Below are positions 45,071-57,500 of a stretch of 64,000 nt of DNA, one piece after another. Each line of letters begins with the position of its first letter. The first letter of the stretch is position 1. Location: assembly GCA_932521035.1 (NCBI GenBank), contig OW051492.1:9672001-9736000 (forward strand). The letters are read 5' to 3'. A program made the translations under genes and the position numbers. Under the pieces are notes generated by a model, which was given only the letters and a program-made list of their open reading frames with translations, made no database searches and was not told where the DNA came from. The stretch is from Oscheius dolichura. Taxonomy: Eukaryota; Nematoda; Chromadorea; Rhabditida; Rhabditidae.

Positions 45071-48002
45071 TTTTACGGCTTTTTACTTTTGCTCTGGTCT
45101 GGGTCGGTCGTTCCTTTTTGGACTTCCACCCTAGCAATAGTAAAAAGCTCCGCTGCCCGTAGCCTGGACAACCGCGCAGTGTACTATGTCCAACGTGCTG
45201 AAACTCCGACTGGGGACACTCAACGTGAGATCCATTCGGACCCCCGCGCGCCTTGCCGAGCTGGAAGCCGCGTTCCAAGAAGTCCCCTTTGACGTGGTTG
45301 CCTTGACGGAGACGAGAAGAAATGGCCGTGATTCGTCGACTCTGCAACAATCCGGCCACCTGCTACTCGGCGCCGGACAGACTGCCTTCTTGGTGAACAA
45401 GAGATGGGCCTCCGCCGTCTCCTTTCATCCCATGTCTGAGCGTGTCTCCTATCTGGATTTGACTACTCCTTCCGCCCTCCTGCGCCTGGTTGCCGTCTAT
45501 GCCCCTACCTCCGCCTACAGCGACGCTGACTACGAAGAAACATTGGAGTCAGTTGCCGAAGCTTTGCAGGCCCCGATGTCGTTTCGTCGAGTTCGGCTTC
45601 CGGGGTTTCGCTCGCGGGTCTGCAAGCTGGTACTGGGCGACTTCAACGCCAAGGTAGGGACAGGCCAAGCTGGAGAAGAATACGTCGGGAAATATGGAAC
45701 TGGTTTGAGGAATGACCGTGGCCAACTTCTCGCTGACTTCTGTGCCGAGAGCAAGCTTCATCTGATGAACAGCCGATTTGCCAAGAGACCGTCAAGGAAG
45801 TGGACATGGATCTCGCCGAATATGGAGACGAAGAACACCATCGACTTCGTTCTCTGTGCTGATCCCTCCATCTTCAAAGACGTCGACATCATCGGCCGTC
45901 TCCACTACACTTCGGATCACCGTCTCCTTCTAGCCAAGATCTCCATAGAAGGAAGACGAGTTCATCTACCGAAGCCACGTCCGAAAATGGAGCTCCATCG
46001 TCCTCTGTTCTCGTTTGCCATTCAACAACTGGCAGAGCAACAGGACCTCTCCAACTACGGTACGCTGGTGGAGGCAATACAGCTGGCCTCCGAAGTCGCA
46101 TCGACGCCCGTCCCACCTTCCTCCTACCAGTCCGCCAAGACCGACGACCTCTTCCGGAAGCGACACGAACTCCGCCACCGTCGAGTCACCAGAGCCACCA
46201 TCATCGAACTCTCCGTGGTAAACAAGGCTCTCCGCGTATCGCTAAAAGAAGATTTGGCGAGGAAACATTTGACCCGGGTTAGAGATGCAGTAGCAGCAGG
46301 AAGAAGCATCAGGAAGGCGCTTGCCTCCAATCAACTGGCAACACCGCGTCTTTCACAGCTTCTGGATCCGAGAGGAGTCGTCACCAAGACACCTGATGAC
46401 GTCCGGAAGGTAGTCGCCGACTTCTACAACGAGCTCTACCGATGCCAACAACCCCGAATTCTGCCTGCAATGGACAAGGAAGAAGAAGTGCCAAGGATAC
46501 TGCCTGTCGAGGTTGAGAAGGCCATTATGAAGCTGAAATATGGCAAAAGTCCTGGACCAGATTGCATTTCTTCTGATATGATGAAAACCATCAAGGACGT
46601 CCTTCCATCCCAATTAGCTAGTCTTTTCAACAAGATACTTGAAGAAGAAGACGTGCCCGATCGACTTGCCGACTCCACCATCTCTCTCCTCTTCAAGAAG
46701 GGCAATCCTCTAGACGTCAAGAACTACCGGCCTATATCTCTCCTGTCAGTCGTCTACAAGTTGTTCACCTCCATCCTTGGGGATCGAATGCTCAGGACGC
46801 TGGAGGAGAGCCAACCGTCAGACCAAGCCGGATTCCGAAAAGGCTACTCCACCTTGGACCACATTCTTGTCATCAAGGAACTGATCCAACGTGCCGAAGA
46901 ATACAACGAGCCGCTCTACATGGTCTTCATCGACTTCGAGAAGGCCTTCGATACCGTGGAACATGCCGCCGTCTGGAGTTCCCTCTACGAGCAAGGAGTT
47001 CCTGCCAAGTTGATAAGAGTGCTCGACGCCGCCTACCGACGATCACGAGTCAAAGTCATGGCTTGTGGAGGAGATATCAACATCGACGTCCAACGAGGTG
47101 TTCGCCAGGGAGATACCATCTCCCCTGCCCTCTTCTCGGCTGTCTTGGAGACCGTCTTCCGAAGACTCTTGTGGGAAGAGAAGGGCATCAACGTCAACGG
47201 CTCCAGGCTGTCCAATCTCCGCTATGCCGACGACATCGTCCTAATGTCCCGATCTGCCCAGGAACTCCAGGAGATGCTGCAATCCCTGTCCGCCGAATGT
47301 AGTACCGTAGGCCTGAAAGTGAACCAGAGGAAGACCTTCGCCCTCACAAACCGAAGGGAATCGCCTCTTCAAGTCGACGGTCACCAGATAGTCTATGCGA
47401 AGAACTTCATCTACCTCGGAACCAGGATCTCCTTCGACAGGAACGAGTCACTAGAGCTGACAAGACGAGTGCAAGCTGGATGGCACGCCTTCAACCGCTA
47501 TCACCAGCTGATGACGAACAAGAGGATCCCAGTGCAGCTGAAGATACGCGTCTACATTTCCTGCGTCGAGCCAGCCCTCCTCTACGGCTGTGAAACATGG
47601 ACTCTGCGACAGAGGGACGTCTCCAAGCTGGCCATCGCACAACGACGGATGATGAGGAAGATGCTGAAAGTCAGCCTTTTGGAACACCGGACTAACGAAT
47701 GGCTCTACCAGAAGTGCCCTCTTCCGGACATCAGACGACGCTGTGCAGAACGGAAATGGCAATGGGCGAGAAGACTGGCCGAAGGAGACATCGACCGATG
47801 GACGAAAAGGATCGTGGAATGGAGACCATGGGAAAGCGGAAGGACACGAGGACGCCCAAAAGCGAGATGGGCAGACAGTTTCGTCGAGTTTGCGAGCCCT
47901 AACTGGATAAGACACGCTACAGACCGCGACCAGTGGAGAAGAAGCACGCTGCGACATGTACACACATTGATATCGCAATAAAAAGTTAAAAGTTAAAGTT
48001 AA
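45071..48002 (+). mobile_element. Full-length RTE-type non-LTR retrotransposon (LINE)
   Basis: The element has a 115-bp leader, one long ORF and a 3' end made of short AAAGTT-type repeats, as in RTE-clade LINEs. It is bracketed by the 10-bp direct repeat ATAGTACTCT (45061-45070 and 48003-48012), which I read as the target-site duplication. The ORF is uninterrupted, so the insertion looks recent. It landed next to an older repeat (44684-44850). Confidence 0.88.
45186..47981 (+). CDS. RTE-type endonuclease/reverse transcriptase
   Basis: A 931-codon ORF from ATG 45186. The N-terminal 240 residues are an apurinic-type endonuclease domain: LGTLNVRSIRTPARLAELEA at the start, DVVALTETRRNG, LVLGDFNAKVG and TSDHRLLLAKIS. 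The reverse transcriptase core follows (about 410-740): VEKAIMKLKYGKSPGPDCIS, ADSTISLLFKKGNPLDVKNY, RPISLLSV, DQAGFRKGYSTLDHI, FIDFEKAFDTVEH, GVRQGDTISPALFS and the catalytic LRYADDIVLMS. The C-terminus has RRCAERKWQWARRLAEGD and RTRGRPKARWADSF, typical of RTE elements. The protein nicks target DNA and copies its RNA at the nick. All catalytic motifs are intact, so this copy could be autonomous. Confidence 0.92.
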   Translation: MSNVLKLRLGTLNVRSIRTPARLAELEAAFQEVPFDVVALTETRRNGRDSSTLQQSGHLLLGAGQTAFLVNKRWASAVSFHPMSERVSYLDLTTPSALLRLVAVYAPTSAYSDADYEETLESVAEALQAPMSFRRVRLPGFRSRVCKLVLGDFNAKVGTGQAGEEYVGKYGTGLRNDRGQLLADFCAESKLHLMNSRFAKRPSRKWTWISPNMETKNTIDFVLCADPSIFKDVDIIGRLHYTSDHRLLLAKISIEGRRVHLPKPRPKMELHRPLFSFAIQQLAEQQDLSNYGTLVEAIQLASEVASTPVPPSSYQSAKTDDLFRKRHELRHRRVTRATIIELSVVNKALRVSLKEDLARKHLTRVRDAVAAGRSIRKALASNQLATPRLSQLLDPRGVVTKTPDDVRKVVADFYNELYRCQQPRILPAMDKEEEVPRILPVEVEKAIMKLKYGKSPGPDCISSDMMKTIKDVLPSQLASLFNKILEEEDVPDRLADSTISLLFKKGNPLDVKNYRPISLLSVVYKLFTSILGDRMLRTLEESQPSDQAGFRKGYSTLDHILVIKELIQRAEEYNEPLYMVFIDFEKAFDTVEHAAVWSSLYEQGVPAKLIRVLDAAYRRSRVKVMACGGDINIDVQRGVRQGDTISPALFSAVLETVFRRLLWEEKGINVNGSRLSNLRYADDIVLMSRSAQELQEMLQSLSAECSTVGLKVNQRKTFALTNRRESPLQVDGHQIVYAKNFIYLGTRISFDRNESLELTRRVQAGWHAFNRYHQLMTNKRIPVQLKIRVYISCVEPALLYGCETWTLRQRDVSKLAIAQRRMMRKMLKVSLLEHRTNEWLYQKCPLPDIRRRCAERKWQWARRLAEGDIDRWTKRIVEWRPWESGRTRGRPKARWADSFVEFASPNWIRHATDRDQWRRSTLRHVHTLISQ

Positions 48003-48012
48003 ATAGTACTCT

Positions 48013-48504
48013 GGCTCGCAAAACCTGCCCCCATGTCGAGATTTTGAGGCCGAGCCGGATCTTGAGCTACGATACAGAGTGATAAGTTTTACTGATTTTT
48101 ATGTTTAATGATAATAAAATAAATTATTATGCAAAAAAGCTGCAATATATGTAAGTAGAAAAATGGAATGCAAAGCAAAAAAAGGATAATGTCAAGGAGA
48201 GCAAATGAAAATACACGTGAAGGCATGAAGAAGAGACCTTGAGTTTTAAGAGGGGGGAGCAATTGGGAGGGGGCAGGATAAGTCAGTCAAGTGATATACA
48301 CATTTTAATTTAATTTAAAGGGATGGGAAATGTTGGCTTAAAATGAAAGAAAAACGGATATTTACAGTAAGACAGAGGCAAGAAATTCGGGGGAAAATGG
48401 GGAGGGGTTGCTTATTGCTCGCAGAGCGTCACCGAAATTGGGTAAAGATGAGATTTTTAGACTGGAAAATACTCGGGAAATACAGAAAAATACAAATATC
48501 CGAT
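48013..48504. other. Interval between LINE and unc-40 3' end
   Basis: No exon seen. AATAAA-like words on the minus strand near 48110-48130 could serve as the unc-40 poly(A) signal. Confidence 0.35.
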
Positions 48505-51500
48505 TCAAACAGCCTGCTGATTACTGCTGTCAACAGAAATCTCGTGTTGGAACTTTTGGAGATCGTCTATCATCGTGTCCAGGTTCGTCATATGGATGTT
48601 GAGCTCTTCCATCGAACTGGACGGCTGAAAATTGAAATTTTTTGTATTTTCTAGGGAAAGTAGACTCTTATAACGGTCTACATGCTAAAAAATATCCATT
48701 TCCACCTCTAAAACCCGAAATAATGGCCTTAATTGGGTTTAGAGGTACAAAACCGGCACCAATTTGAATTAGGACCCATTGAGACCCCAAAATGTCAATT
48801 TTTTGCAACTTTCTGGTAGAAAATACCGTTTGAAAGGTTATATGATAAACTAGATTCAATTTTTAAAGGTCTAAACGTCAAAAAATGATGTTTCCCCCCT
48901 AAAAATCCCAAAAATAAGCCTTACCTGAAGTTCTGAGCCTCCAGTTGACCTCATTTCGATATCGCTTCCGATTTTCTTCTTCTCCAAATCAGGATCCGAT
49001 GAACAGGAAGCGTACGGACTAAAAGCATCATAGATTCCCTCCAGGACCCATTAAAATCCCTACCTATAGATATTTCCCTGCATATTGACCCGCGGCTGGG
49101 CGGTGGCTCGGCCAACTGGGAGTTGCTTCGACGTGGCGGGAATCACGACGGCCCTGGGAGGGGGTGGCCCCCCTGCCAGGTGGGAAAACGACCGGAGAGG
49201 GTTGCCAGCTGGAGGAGTTCCTCGGAGGGTACGGTAGCCATCCATCGGGGGTAGAGGCGGTCCCTGGAGGGGAATCGGCGGGGTCGCGGAATTAATAGCC
49301 GAATGGGAACTGTAGGGCGAATCTTCCAACTCAACTTTGGCTATTGGCTGGAAAAGGGTTACTGTAACGTGTTTTAAAGGTCTAAAACTACCTGGTGTGT
49401 ACCATTTCCGGTATAGACGACTTTTGGAGTCCGCTGGCGTTGTTCCAGACTGGCGGAGGAGGCCATATGCAGCCGGGAAAGCGTTCCAGGACCTAAAGAA
49501 TCCAAATTTCCCGGGTTACCGTAATTTTGGATGGAGAAGAAGAAAAAATGAGCCATTTTCATGCAAAAATAGGAAGAAAAATAAGGAGAAACACGCACTA
49601 TCATCCTGATATCCGCTGTGCTGGCTGGTGTGAAGTGGCGGCACTGGCGGTGGTGGCTGTGGCGGGGCGGCGGTGACGCAGATGACGTGAGCCCGTCCGC
49701 CACTGCTGGTGGTGGTCATCATCCGGCGGGGAGGATCCTCCTCGTAGGAGGAAATGGACTGACGAACGGGGGTGCGACTATGACGAAGACTGACGGAACC
49801 ATAGGCCGAATCTGGAGACACAAACACAACGATCAGATAGGGAACAGTGATAGGTATTTTTCATGCTCCATAGAGGGAAATATATAGGGAAATAGAGGAT
49901 ACAGTAACCACAACGAGGAGATACAACACAGGTCACAGGTTTCCACAGGCAGTTTTAAGGCTTCTCTGCAATTTTAGAGACTCGGCCCCATTTTTCTTCA
50001 TCCGTACAGCCTCGGCAGGAATAGACTATAGAATTACGATAGTTTTCAATATCAAAAAAAGCTGCTGCCGAGATTTTACGGGTGCAGGCGTGCCAGTTTG
50101 AGACTATGGCTTTTATGGGGCATTTTGCCACATATTTTTGGATGTTCTTGATTTTTTTTGATTCATTTAAAAGTACAGTACCTCAATTACCTTATTTTGT
50201 ACTATAAATCAAGAAAATACGGCGGAAATCCGAAAAATGGAGTCAAAATGAGCGCGCTCCTCAAACATCGTCAAAATACGCGATTTTCTTGTTCAAAAGG
50301 TTTTTAAAGATCATTTTTGGTGGATTTTTAAAATTTTAGACTAGAAATAGAAGAAAAATGAGTATTTTCCTACCTTGAAGAGCTTGATATCGCGGCGGAG
50401 GCGATTCCACCACTTCTGGGCCGGTCAAATGTTCCGTGAGATGGGCAGCAGCCAAACCGTCGACCATATAATCGGAGTCTGGAAAGGAATGTTTTAAAGG
50501 GATGGATCAAGAGGTCCTTAAGCGAAAAACATGAAAATTTGGAAGAAAACGTACGTCCTCCTCTCATATGGCTGCCGCTGCTCTGATTGATCCATAGATC
50601 CCCACCGGCTGGACCGTTGCTCCTTTTTCTCGACTGTTGGGCTCCTCTCTTTTCCTTCACCGAGCTTCGGGTGACACAAACGGCTGCCAGAATTATACAC
50701 AACAGGAAGAGGATGGCGACGCCTCCAACAACAGCCAGGTACATTGGCTCGTTGAGGATGAGATTGATCCAAGAGCGGAGCTTATTCTCCTCGTGAGTTG
50801 TAGGACGCAGGACGTTGGAGGTACCAGCTCCGGTTGGAACGTAAGCTTGGACCGAGGACAGGGGACCGTATCCTGAAAAAATGAGGTTTTTTTTAGCTTT
50901 TCGGAGCTCTAGGAGGAAGGAGCCACTGTTAGACAGCGGGAGTGTGAACTGAGGTGCTCAAAAACCCACAAATCCCCAATTTCTTTGTAAATACCGTACC
51001 TTTCTCATTCCTGGCCTGGATCTTGAAATAGTACGAGACTTTTGGCAGGAGATTGTTCACATGGTGACTCAATCTATCACCGGAGACGTAGTTAATAGTC
51101 CAGTCTTTATCGGACAACGACGGCCGGTCAGTATAATAGATCAGGTATTCTTCAATCTCCCCGTTACTGTACTTCGGCGGTTGCCAATTCAAAGAAACGG
51201 AGTGGGGATCACCGGAAGAGGCTGGGAGTACTGTAAGGTCCCGCGGCGCCGAAGAGGGAGCTGCTGGATGGGTCCTGAACGGAATTTTAGCCATTTTAAG
51301 AAGATTACGGTACCTATTCCTGGCTGCCATACTCCACGGACTAATCTGTCCCTCGTTAGTTATGGTTCTCACAACGAATTCATATTCCGTAGCGGGACGA
51401 AGGCCGTCTATCACGGCCCAAGGATCGGAGCTATTCACATGGCGCATCTGATTCCCGTCAATCCTGAAACAGTCCTTTAAATAACATTTTAATTGGTTAA

Positions 51501-54500
51501 TACAGCAGGTTTTGCGCTCAAAATATTCAGAATTTTGTGCTGATTACGAATAACTGATTCAAAAATTACAAAAATGTGAAAAAATGGAAGAACAACGCAG
51601 CTTTTCAATTTTGTTCAATGAATTTCGTCCGACGCCCGCTGTTTACGCCCGATTACAATATACCAGGAAACGCTGGTACTTTAATTTTATCCAAAAGACT
51701 TACCCGCTGCTGTATCGTATAGTATAGACGGCATTAAAAGCTGTAGAATCCGGATCCGTCCAGGAGACCCGCATACTGGTGGCTGTTTGGGTCTCGGCAC
51801 GAACTCCCACCGGTGTCATTGCCGTATCAGAAAAACTGATCGGCGCTTGATAGGCACTCGCGGGACTCAAGGTCCTGACAGTTTCATAGATAGGAAATCC
51901 CAGGCCGTGTTTGTTATAAGCCCTCAGGGAAACGACATAATCCCGTCCGGATTTCAATCCCTGGATCTTGTACTGGTGCAGATTGCCGGGAACACGAGTG
52001 GTATGAATATCTGGCACGTTGTGGCCCCAACCGATCTGAAAAGGGGATTTTTAACAGAAAATTGGGATATTTAAAGGTCAAAAACATAATTTTAATATAA
52101 AATATGAACATACCTGATATTCCCTTACGAGGATAGACTCGTCCGCTGGAGGGATCCATGACAGCATGATGAAATCGCTCCCGGCTGTGGGTCTCAGCTC
52201 CCTTGGCGCTCCCAAGAGGGTTTCCTCCTTATCCAGCGGCGGAGTAGTGACCGGATGCCAGTCAGAATACTCCCCAGTTCCGTTCTGAGCAGAAAATAAT
52301 AGTTAGAAAGTTTTTAAAACGATGAAAAGGCGGGAAATGGCAGATTCCTTTCGAGAGTTCAAAGGAACCCCGGAGCGCGTTCGAATTTTGCGCCCTTTTG
52401 AACGTTTGGCGTATTTTTTCATGTTACGAAGGTTTTATACTATATGTAATCCTAAAATATTAAAATAAAGGAACTTACATGATTAACAACGGCCACCTTG
52501 ACGAGGTATTGGGTATCCCTTTCCAGATCAGTAATTGTGTAGTCATGCTCCTCCGCGTCGATTACAAAAGTATTTCCTTTACTATTTCCTCGTTGTTTGG
52601 TCTTGTAACGAACTCTAAAAATCAAAATAAAACTTGAAAAGATTATTGTAAGCTAAAAAATGACCTAAAACTCACCGATAGCCAGTAATGTCGCCATTGA
52701 TCCCTTCCAGAGGCTCTTTCCACGAAACTTTGACACTTGTACTGGAGATGGCTTCTACCGTAATGTCTCTCGGAGGCTCTCTTGGAAGATCCGAATGAGT
52801 TTTCACGGCGACAACATTGCTGGACAGCCCGCTACCGTATTCCCCGTCAGCTTCCACTCGGATCAGATATTCGGTGTATTTTTCCATTCCATGGAAGGTG
52901 TGCGATGTTCCGGTTGTCTAAAACGGGTTGAGGGTTACTGTAATCCCTTGAAAAAAAATATTAGACATAGAAATTTGGCTGCGTAGCCCGTTTGGTGCGC
53001 GATAGGCAGCCAACATCGCAAAGGGCGCGTTATTAGCTTTTTCCGCTTGGATTTTTCGATTTTTCCGAATTTCACTGCATATGAAATACTCACTGTCATG
53101 GTGTGTAAAATATAAAAAGATGGGCAGTAAATGGGTAAAATTTGGTTGTGTAGCCGTTTTATGGCGCGATACACGGAAAAACCTATAATTAGCGGTATTG
53201 GCGCCTTTTGGACCATTTTTTTTATTTTTCGTCAATTTCACTGCGTATTTCATAAAATACTCACAATTGTCTGTGTTTCCTGTTCATCTTCCGGTGGATT
53301 TTTGATATAAAAAAGTTTATATCTCAAGGCAGCTGGGCCAGTCACTGGCGGTTCCCACTTGACTTCCACTGTTTCCGAAGAGAGGGCCGTTGCTTGGAGA
53401 TTGACAACTTTTCCCGGTACTTCTACTGAAATATCTTGGCTTATTTAGTTAAAAAAAATAGGTTCCTACGTTCTTTTTTAGTCGTTATCTTGATGTGATC
53501 GGAAGTTTTTCCGGCGCCGGCTTCATTCTCGGCGGAGACACGGACAATGTAGAGGGTATCCGGCTGGAGACCCGTCAAAGTACCCGAGGTGGACGAGAAA
53601 TTGGACATTCGCTCTCTGAAATAGGAAATTTAGTGAAATCATTAGGTTTTTAACAAGATATACAATAAAATTCCGTTCCAGAAGCCCAGATACCCCCCAA
53701 AAAAGGGGGAATTGACAAAAGTTGACTGGAATTTCGCCTGTTTTCTCAAAATGAGCCCAGAAACTTTTTGGGCCTGTTCAGATCCCAGAAATCGGCTCTT
53801 TCTCTCGATTTTCCGCTTGTCGCCACCCCCATAAAGGAAGTAGCTAGATCAAAAATTGACCCAAATTGCCAGAAATAGCCGTAAGGTAGCGGCATTCCCT
53901 TGGGTTTCAGGGAGCCGCTTGTATATTTTGTCCTTGGATCCAATGCTAAAATTATCGGCTAGCCTTTCCCCGCAGCTGCCGAGACTTTACGAGTGCGGAA
54001 CAAATTAGAAAGGGCAGTATTTTCTGTGATAAAATTGGGATTTTAGCGATATTGCTTGGGGTGGTTTCCAGTTTTTGAATTCCCTCTCTTACCTGTCGAT
54101 ATTTTCCTCCTTATACAGTACATGATACCGTAGAATATTCCCATATCTCTGTACCGGTGGATCCCATTCCAGGCTGATTACTCGGCTGCCAACATTCACC
54201 GTTCTGAGACCCAAAGGAGCCGAGGGAGTCTGTGGAAGACCCGTAGAGGCGGCTATCGAGGAAGAGTCTAAAAACGGCCATTTTTCTCTATTTTAAAGGT
54301 CTAAACGGATCAACCAAGGCCTTATCTTGATACAATTCTTTCTGAGGATCAAATATAATCTTTACATTTCCCTACGTAGCCTATATTTGATCTTCAGGCC
54401 ATAAAATGCAATTTTGATCCGATTTCTGGTTATTTCGTTAGTTTTGACGTTCACGAGGCACTCATTCAAATTTAGCGGGGATTTTTGTTATAAACAAGAG

Positions 54501-57500
54501 GGAAAACACTCCTGGACGATTTCTAACTTTAATAACTGGAAATTTTAGCTGCGTAGTACGTTAAATTCTCAGTTAGAAGAGTGGAAAACGGTCCAGAGTG
54601 GGATTTCACGCGGATACAAACGAACCATCAGCTGACATTGATAGAGAGCTGGTATTTCTCTGTCTGATAGAGCTCAACCCTATGGTGGCTAAGAATGTGG
54701 GTCCTAATTGGAAAAAAAGATTACGGTAGATAAATGTAAAGGTCTAGAAGGTACCTGGACTGTCGACAACCAGCTGAGCAGCTGCTTGGCTGGATCCGAA
54801 TTCGTTGGACGCAACGCATTGGTAAACTCCTTGATCCGTTTTAACCAGGCCAAGAATCCTGAGCCTAAATTCATTTTAATATGAAATTTATGGGTTACGG
54901 TACTTATTAGGTTCGATGACAAAATATTCGGAGGGGACAATCTTCTCGCCATTTTTCAGCCAGGTGATGGCCGGCTGGGGACGACCATTGGCCGCGCATT
55001 CGAATTCCATGTCGGCTGTTTCGATGGAGACTTTGTTCACCGGATGGGTAGTGATGTGAGGGATTACTGTAAATAAATATTATACTTTTTTAGAATAGAA
55101 AAATTCAAAAGAAAAGGAAATAGTGGCGGCAAAGGGAAATTTTAAACATTGCGCGCTAAAACACCTCCAATTTTATTTCTTGATTATTTTTTTTTGGATA
55201 TCGTTACTGTAATTTTGTTAGGTATACGGTATAGAGCATCCTGATCCTAGAAATCTATGAAAAATTTGAGTTTCGGGGGTTCCAGAGCGCCTCTTTGGTA
55301 CCGAAGGCGCGTGATAGGGTAACTTCACTAAAAACCACTTTTCCCCCACATTTGGCTGTGCCAATTTTCAGTTTTGTATTCAAATTGTTCAGCAAAAAAT
55401 TCTCCATTTTTTAAGCAGGAAATATTGAAAATTTTGCCGCCCCCTGATGTCTGCCGCGGCATTTCCCCATTGCGCCGTGGTACGACCTCCATTCCAACTC
55501 ATAAATCCAAGTTCAAAACCATCTGTTTGACTTGGCGCCGGGTCCATTTCGTTCTTTTTCGACCGCCCAACGGGTGAAAACAATGAATTACAGTCTCTTC
55601 CCGGCATAAATATCTTCGTCCCTTCCTGGCGGTCTTTGAATCTGCCGCCAAGGTGCCAGCCCCCCTCCCCCTCCCCCAGAAAAAAAACTAATGCCCCCTA
55701 CGAAAAGAGAGGAAGAGGAGGAGATAGCCATCTTTACGGACACGTACCATTAACGCGCAAGGCGACGGTCCGATCCTTACTGTCCTCGTTGTTACTGGCC
55801 CGACAGGTGTAGAGGCCGCCGTCGTCTACCGTAATCCCCTTCACCAGGAGCGAGGAGATTCCAACCCGGCGGAGACGATTTCCATCCAATGACACCTGGC
55901 GAGAGTCTTTTAGCCTGCAAGACATCTGGTTCACAGCCGCGGGAGAGTGGGAACGACTGACCAACGGACTTCCGGACGGGCCGAGGCGGTGGCTAGGCAC
56001 TCGAAGAGGACATCCTGCCCCTCGTAGACCGTCTGGGCACGAGGCTCCGAGAGAAATTCCACTTCTCCGGTAGATTTCGGATCTGAAAGGGCTTTTTTAG
56101 TCAATTTCTTCGTTTTCAGACAGTAAAGGGAGAATTTTGACCAATATCACTGCACCCGTAAAATCTCGGCAGCTTTGGGGATAGGCAATCTCGGATGATG
56201 TTTTCACTAAAAGTAAATTTCTCAAGCAGTGGCTCTCCAGAAACCCAAGAGAACGCCGCTGGGGCTTTTGTGATGCCCATTTTCGGGTTAATTTTTGGAT
56301 AGGCCGCCTCCTTTTTGGAAGTGGCGACAGGAACCACGAGGCTTTTTGGAGGAAAAGGTTACGGTATCCAGTTAAAATGCTTCAAAAACCATCTGCTTGC
56401 CCATTTAAAAATCTCCGAAAATCCAATCACTCTTCACCCGTTCCTCCCAAAAAGAGATTGCTCCCAGTCCAATTACCCCAAGATTTCCGGTCGTCCGTCC
56501 ATTGTGTGAAAAGCGATTACTCCCCGATGACAGATTTCTGTGTCTCCCCTCGCCGTTCAATCTTCCCCCCGGTTGACAATTTTTGCCAATCCTTTAAATC
56601 TGATCTTCCTGTCCCACGGTTAGCCCGTTCCAGCTGATTTATTAGCGGGCAGGTGGTCATTATTACACGCGTTGCTCTTCACTCCTCGTCGTCCTCCCGG
56701 TTGTCACAGATTTGTGGGCCCCGATAAATTGTAAAACAGCAACACTTCTTGTCGTGTTGTTTTTGTGTAAACTAGACGGCCAGCTCTCCGTGACCTAATC
56801 TGACTGGGATGGGCGGTGGAATGGCAGTTTTAGGGCTTGCCAGGGGTTACGAGAGGATGCAGATGTCGCCATCCTCTTCCGGCCCCATCTCACGTCCTTC
56901 TCCCACCGGGCAGTGTTTGATAATGGGATGAGCTTTGTTACGATCCGGGTTGATTGGCATAAATGGGATATGAGGAAAGCGAGAAATATACCAGCAGGAA
57001 TAGGAGAATGTCAAAAATTTGAAGAAAACAAAGAAAAGGAGAGAATTCGTCGATTTGGGAATTCCCCACACCCGTAAAGTCTCGGCAGCTGGCTGGATTG
57101 GTTCGTACTCTTCGAAAACTGTGTTCAAAACATTTTAAAATGGTTTTTCGTCGATTTTTCGATAAATTTCTATAAACCCCGCTCTTCCATCCCCTTATTC
57201 TTGTAGCCCCCTTCCGCAAAAGAGGTAGTTTCCAGAAATTAGCCCTTTGATGGCCGAAGCCATTGGGAAATATGAACCTAGAAGGGATTACGGTAGTAAT
57301 TGACGAAATTACGATAATTAGACCTTTAAAAGTTGATTTTTTTTGGTTCTTTTAATTTCCAGCGGTAATTCCACTCACCTTGGACGATTTTCACCCGTCC
57401 GGTATGGCTTGTCCTCCGTTTTCCGGCTCCCTCCGCCTCGCACTTGTATTCTCCTTCATGACGGCTCTGGGTCGAGCTAATTTCCAGTGAATTACTCAAC

